Below, piece after piece: positions 1 through 7,000 of a DNA stretch of 8,277 nt. The notes beneath the pieces are model-generated. The model ran no database searches. It had not been told where the DNA came from and saw nothing but the letters and a program-made list of their open reading frames with translations. Numbering within the stretch: the first letter of the stretch is position 1; every line of letters begins with the position of its first letter. The position numbers and the translations under genes are program-made. The DNA lies in the NCBI GenBank assembly GCA_963661545.1, contig CAVLCU010000204.1, positions 1 to 8,277 of the forward strand, given 5' to 3'. The DNA comes from Scatomonas sp963661545. GTDB lineage: Bacteria > Bacillota > Clostridia > Lachnospirales > Lachnospiraceae.

Positions 1-1065
1 GCCCTTGTCGGTGCCGGTAGCATAGGTCAGCTGATCCAGGGTGAACTTATCCAGAGCCCCCTGGATTTCTTCCATATAGGCCCCTGAGGTACCCGGAACG
101 GTCACCGTCAGCTCCTTGGTCAGAGCAATGGGGCCATCCTCCTCTTTGGCGTTCTTGTTGAAGGTAAGGGTTGCCGTCAGGGTGATCTGCTGATCCTCCT
201 GAGCCGGAATGACACTGCCGATATAATCGGTCAGCACCTCTCCTCCCGTCACATTGATCACGGCGCTATTGGAGGATTGCCAGCTAATGGTAGCCCAGCC
301 ATAATTCTCCAGAATCTGAGGCAGGGTCAGGTCTGTATTGACCTGGTCTGCGGCAGTATTGGATCCCTTGATGGCGTCAAAGGTCAGCAGATCTGCTGCC
401 TTTTGCATCTCTTCCTTTACCTTGGCCTGATCCCAGGGAATCAGCACCATGCAGGCATCCGTGGTTACCGCTGCTCCACTTTCGGTAGACAGGCGGAAGG
501 TAACTCCCTGAACGATGGCATCCCCATTGATGCCCTGAGAGGGATCTGCATAATAATAAGTGACACTTCCATCCTGGGCAATGAGATCTCCGCTGCCGTA
601 GGTCACAGTTCCCGCATCGGTCAAAGTAACGGTGATATCTGCAGAACTCATGGAGCTAATGCCCTTGTTGTAAAGGACGGTATCAATTCTCTCCTCCATG
701 GCCTCTGTCACATTGGCACCTTCCTCGTAATAGGACACCCGAAGCCGGCTTCCCAGGGCAGCCTTGATGGTCTCCAGAACAGCTGCATCGGCACTGCTTT
801 GGGTCTGAACCGTGATCAGGAAGGTCTTGGTATCGCTGGCATTCCCCTTGGTCAGGGTAGCCGTCAGGGTCACCTGGGTATCATTTGCCGTAGGAAGGGT
901 CACACTGCCATCCAGGGCAATAAGATCCGTATTGCTGCTGGTCCAGGTAATGACGCAGCCATGCTCTCCCAGGGTAGGAAGCTCCAGCTGGGTAGGAGCA
1001 TTGATCAGGGTAGGCGTAAGGGTCAGAGCCGCCTTGTCTGCAGCCAGATCCTGCTCATCCTGAGA
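1..1065 (-). other. Atrophied bacterial Ig-type domains, running off the window (residues ~2190-2544)
   Basis: The first copy, DEQDLAADKAALT onward (about 2191-2278), contains LELPTLGEHGCVITWTSSNTDLIALDGSV and TQVTLTATLTKGNASDTKTFLITVQ. This is the signature of the atrophied bacterial Ig family (ITWTSSN, dGsV, VTLTATLTKG). A second block (about 2279-2400) begins with a helix (AAVLETIKAAL) and carries YADPSQGINGDAIVQGVTFRLST; this type alternates with aBig domains in Firmicutes surface proteins but I cannot name it. A third (2401-2521) has LTLPQILENYGWATISWQSSNSAVINV and QITLTATLTFNK. A fourth starts at SGAYMEEIQGALDKFTLDQL and is cut by the window edge. Confidence 0.72.
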
Positions 1066-4000
1066 AATTACCGGTTCACTGCCTCCCTGCCAGGTCAGGA
1101 CAGGATAACCACTGTTGATCCCATCTGCATCCATGTTATAAGCTCGATCGGTAGGACTTAAGGCCAGGGCAAAGGAGGCCAGCTTCATCTCTCCTTCCGT
1201 CTTGCTCTCCGTGGGATCCGCCTGGCCGGAACCTGCATATCCTACACCGCCATTCCTTGTAGTTCCTCCGTAGGTGGAGGAATAGCTATTTTCCAGATAA
1301 TAGCAGTTGTTGACACTACCTGCCTGGGCGCCGCTGCTGTCGCCTATGCTGCCGGCGATGGCTCCGCAGAAGGGATCCACAAAGCTGCTCTGGGTGACCA
1401 CACTGCCCACATTGTAGCAATTCTCCAGGCTGGATCCCGTGGTATTGGCCAGTCCCACGATACCTCCGGTACGGGAGGGACCGGTCACGGTGCCCCTGTT
1501 GTAGCAATTTTCCAGTTTGGCGCCGGCGATCTCTCCTGTGATTCCTCCCACTCCCCCGTAGCTGGCCCCGGAAGCGGTTACACTGCCTGCATTGAAGCAG
1601 CCCCTTACATTGCCGGAGCTCTTGCCTGCAATACCGCCCACATGGGGACAGGTGTAGGAGGAGCTGGTGGAGCCGCTATAAGAACTGCTGATACTGCCAT
1701 AGTTGGCACAATTGCTGATGGTGCCGGGGCTATAGAGAACGCCCACGATGCCGCCCACTCTGGGTCCGGTGGCTGTTATGGTCATATAATTGATGCAATG
1801 GTCAAAGGCTCCGTAGGAAGCATTACAGATGCCGCCCACATTGCTGTATCCGCTGTTGCTGCCATATACCGTCAGATCCTTCACCAGACTCTCACTTCCA
1901 TTGTAGGCAAAGAGAGCTGTATCCAGGCCATAGATGGTCTTTCCGTTTCCATCAAAGGTTCCTGCATATTGGTTGCTGTAGGAGCCGATGGAGGTCCAGT
2001 TATTGCTGCTGTCCTTGTAATTCACGTAAATATTGGCTGTCAGTCTGGCAGAATAGGTCACATTTCCCCCATTTACCTGGGCGGCGAACCAGGCCAGCTC
2101 TGCTGCATTGCCAATCTCATAGATTCCCTCTGCATTGGGAGTCACTTCCGTCTGCGTGCTTCCGTCCCAGGTTCGGTTGATCTCCAGACTCAGGGGAAGG
2201 GTCAGCGCCTGACCTGCCACGGTAAAGCTGCCCTCTAGCCCATAGTAGCGGGAATCCGTCACGGAATAGGTATAGGTTCCATCCGGCAGGGTGTAGACAA
2301 AAGCTTCTGGGCTGTCCGGGCTAAGGATGGTTCCGTCTGCGGCCGTAAGGGTCACGGTTGCGGGGGCTACCTCCTGCTGGTCCTCATCCGTGAAGGTCAG
2401 GGTCACCGGATAGGTGTCTGCCCCCACAAGAGTGATGGCCGGCATCTCCAGATTCTGATCCACCACCGTCAGGGTACCTTGGACGCTCTCGTAGCCGAAT
2501 TTGGAAATGACATACGTATATGTCCCCACCGGGAGGGCAAAGACCCCTTCTTCCCTGGCCTGGAAGCTGGTTCCCTCTTCGTTGGTCACGGCAATGGCCG
2601 CTCCTGCGGGACTGACGGTAAAGGTTACCTCATAGGTTACCAGCTCCAGCTCGATAGAAAGGCTGGTACTTTCTCCGCTGATGGTTACCGTATCCTCCTT
2701 GGTCACGTAGCCTTCCTTGCTGACCCTGTAATCGTAGCTGCCATCCTCCAGGAGATAGACTCCCGGTTCCCCTTCTAGGGCTGCAGCCCCCTCCAGGGTT
2801 ACTGTAGCCTCCTTGGGCAGGATAAAGGTCAATACGGTCCTGGCATTGGCATCCTGCCACTTCAGGACAGGATGGTCTGTCCCCTCCAGGCTGGCAAAGC
2901 TGCCCCCCAGAAGGCCGATGATGCCCTTGCTGGCCAGCTTTTCCTGGGATACCGGCTCTGTCTGGTCGGCCTCCGTCGCATTCTTGCCGATGGCCTTCCC
3001 GCAGCTGCCGGTCAGGTAATAGGTTCTGGTAATAACAGCCGAGCTGCCCCCCTTGCTGCCTGCCAGGGCTCCTGCCAGGCTGCCGCTGGCAGTTACGGTG
3101 CCGCTGTTGAAGCCCCCGGTGATCTTGCCGCCATATTCGCTGTGCAGCTGCCCCACCAGGCCGCCTACTCCATTACTGGTGCCTGCTCCCTGGATGGAAG
3201 CCGTATTATAGCAATCCTTGATCTCCTTGTTGGCAAATCCGGCGATGCCGCCCACAGAATCTCCCGTGGCAGTGACGGATCCCGTATTATAGCAGGCCGT
3301 CACAGGAATGGTGGCATTGCCCACGATTCCGCCTGCATTGGTTCCGCTGGTAACAGCAGCTGTGTTGGCACACTGGATAATGCCTGCTCCATAGCTTCCA
3401 TTTCCTACGATACCGCCTACATAACGGCCGGCGCTTCCAATATCGATAGTTCCCTCGTTGCGGCAACCCTTCACAAGGCTGGAGGCTGCGCTGGCATTGG
3501 TCATATAGCCCACGATTCCGCCGATGGAATATCCGTCCGTTACCCCCTCCAGGAGGCTTAGGGACATCCGGTTGACGCAATTCTCCACACTGCCCCCTGC
3601 CAGGATGGCAACGATGCCGCCGGAATACTTGACCGCCTCCAGCTTGCCCTCCACCGTCAGATTGCGAATGGCTCCTCCGGTATAGACACAGCCAAAGAGA
3701 CCTGCCCCATTCACAGAGGTAGAGCCGTAGGAGGTTACCTCATTTCCCAGGGGCTGCAAAGCGGAAATCCTATATCCCTGCCCATCAAAGCTTCCCGTAT
3801 ATCCCCCCTTCGGAGAGGTGGAGGTCACCTGGCCAATGGGGATCCAGTCCTGGTTCCCCAGGGAAATATCCTGGGTCAAAATGGCATTCAGTCCACAGGT
3901 GCTGGAGGCAGAACCTGCCAGCTGGGTATTCACCTGATCCCGGAACCAGGCCAGCTCATAGCCGTTGGAGATCTGATAGACCCCATCGATCTGCTGGGGC

Positions 4001-7000
4001 TCCATGGTGGTCTCCCCATCCCAGGCCTCACTGTAAACCAGGGCAATATCCTGGGAGAATCCTTCTTCTGTCAGGGTAAAGCTTCCCGTCTGGCTTCCAT
4101 AGGTCTTGGCGGATACTACATAGGTATAGGCCCCCAGAGGCAGGCTGCGAGCCACCCCATTCTTCAGAGTCAGCTCCGTGCTTCCGTCTGCCATGGTAAG
4201 CCGAATCTCAGGCAGTCGATCCGAGGGGAAATCCTGACCGTCACTGGTCCTTACCCGGAAGGTCACTTCCCCGCTGACAACCGTGATGGTGGTCTCTGCG
4301 GTAACCGCCTGGCTGTTGCTATAATTCTCCCCGTCTCCCAGAGCAGTCACCCGCACCAGGTAGGTGCCGCTGCCGCCCAGATTCATCAGGGTGGTAAAAT
4401 CCTTGGTCAGACCGGTGATGCTCTCGGAGAAGATAGCAGTAGAATCCTTAGCCAACTCTACCTTATAGCCCAGGGCGTGGTCCACCTCTGTCCAGCTGAC
4501 AGTCTGATCCAGCCAGCTGACCTGAGGGGCTGCCAGGGTCTGGGGCAGGATTTTGGAGAGGGCAGGGGCATTCTTCAGGTAAGGAAATCCTGCATTGACA
4601 AAGCCGTCTTCCTCTGCATAGATCTGGAAATCCGTTCCCAGAGAAGTAAGAATCTCCCCATTCTTCAGTTCTGCCAGGCTCTTACCGCTTCCGCCGGTCA
4701 GAAGCGTTCCGCTGGCCGTCACGGTACTGGCCGTGCTGTAGAAGGAGGATCCCTCTGCGATATCCACATTACTGGTACCGGCAAGGGGACCGGCATTCCC
4801 CCCCTGAGCCGTCACATCCATCACGGCATAGGACTTCTGAATGCCAGCTTTGCTATAGTAACTGTCGCTGTTGCCCAGAAGGCCGCCGGCATAGCCGCCG
4901 GAGGTCACAAGACTGCCTCGGGCAAAGCAGCTGGTAATCTGGCCGTCTGAATAACCGGTGGAGCCGTTGAGTCCCCCCACATAATTGCCGCTGGCTGTAA
5001 TCTGAATGCGCAGGGCATAGCATTCCGTCATATTTTTGCTATTCTGGCCAAACAGACCGCCCACACTGCTGGTGCCGTTGACTTCCGTATCCAGGACGGC
5101 ACATTGACTGACAGCAATGGCACAATATCCTACCAGACCTCCGGTATAATTGCTGCCGCCTGTGACAGAGCTGTTCTTGACTGCACAGCCGCTTATGGTA
5201 TTGCTGCTGCTGTAAACTGCCCCCGCCAGGACTCCTGCATAACCACTGGTGGTAGTTACGACAGCAGAATCCAGGGTCAGATTCGTAATGCTTGCATTGG
5301 TTCGTCCGAACAGGCCGGCATAGCTGTCTTCCTTGTCCACCTTCAGATGGGAAATCGTATAACCATTTCCCTCAAAATGTCCGGAGAAGGTATGGCTGCT
5401 GTCCTTTCCGATGGGGGTAAAGGCCTGATGATTCAGGTCGATATCCGCTGTCAGTATATAATAAGTAGAAGCCGTCAGACTGGTATCCCCTGCTACGATC
5501 TGCTGGCTCAGGTAGCTGAGCTCCTCCCCGGTCTCAATCTCGTAAGGAGCCGCCTGGCTGCCGTCCCCGCCTGCGAAGCCAGAAGCCACGGAGCCATCCC
5601 AGGCAGTCAGAGTCTCCAGCTCCAGCTCCAGAGTCTGAGCCTGGTCCCCTACTGTCACACTTCCCTTCAGGGTCTTATATCCGGCAGCCTTCACCTGGTA
5701 GGTATAGGTTCCGGCAGGCAGCTGGTAGACAAAGGCATCCTCCGCCTTAGGCTCCATCTTCCCATTCTCACTGTTATATACCTGAATAGCAACCTGGGTT
5801 CCCTCTGCTGCCCCCGTCGTCCGGAAGGTCACCTCCATCCGGTCTGCCGCAGTCAGGCTATCGGAAATAGCAAGATCTCCGCCCTCCACCTGGAAGCTTA
5901 CATCCGTCTTGGTCTCATAACCAAAGAGCTCTGCGCTATAGGTATAGGTTCCATCCGCCAGGATCCAGGTATTGGTCTCGGCGGCCTCCTGGATGGTATC
6001 CCCCTGCTTTACCGTGATTCTTGCCCCCTCCGGCATGTTGGGGAAGGTTACCTTCCAGATCGGAGTCCATACGGCATAGAGCTCCAGATCCCCGTCTGAA
6101 AGTGTGACGGAACTGCCCTCTGCATAGACGACCTGACCCTCTGCGCTGGTTGCCCATCCTTCGAAACGATACCCCTCTCTGGTAAAGGGACAGGCCATCA
6201 GATTGCCTGTGCCGAAGATCCCCTGCTGGGTCTTAGTATCCGTACCGTCATTGGCATGGAGAATGACCTGGTGGGGCAGGGCTGCTGCAAAATCCTTGAT
6301 CCAGATACAATCGGAATTCTTGTCCCCACTGAAATCCTTATAGTAGGCCAGACGAATACTCTCTCCCGCATTGACCTCCAGGCTGTAGGTCGCATACTCC
6401 GTCATGTCACCGCTGAAATCCGCCTTGCTGCCGGAATTGAGGACCGTCTTGGTTCCATCTGCGGCAATCCGGCTGATCTCCAGGTAATCGTATCTGGACT
6501 CACTGGAGGCCTTGTAGGTAAAGGACAGCTGGGCCGTCTGCCGGAAGGTCAGGGTGATTCCGGAATAGGAATTGCTCTTGCCTGCATTGGAGGAAACCAG
6601 AGCATTTTCCGTCTGATCCACCGTCATGGGATAGGTTCCGCCACTTCCGCCGGTCTCGGTATCATTGACTACAGCAGCAATTCCCTCCAGTCCCTGGAAG
6701 AAGGCAGCAAAGTCAGACCCGGTATCCGAGGCTGTCTCCACTACCTGCAGCTGATAGATGACCGGATCTACCTTCTCCGCATTGCAGCCATAGCTGCCAT
6801 TGGACATACTGGGCCAGTTGGGAGCTCCCACTACCACCGTCAGGATATCCCCGGGAGCCACATTGACCTCTTTTCCCCGGCTTACCAGGGCGGAATCCGT
6901 ATGCCAGCTGTCCTCCGTCAGGGCTTTGGCCTCCTCCAGAGTCATATCCTTCCGGAAGATCCCTGTGAGAAAATTCTTATTGGCCGCAGCCGGAGTCAGG

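Noticed and set aside
1084..5604. CRISPR array or DNA tandem repeats
   Set aside because: The regularity is at protein level (GLUG coils). DNA units are degenerate in length and sequence, with no constant repeat or unique spacers.
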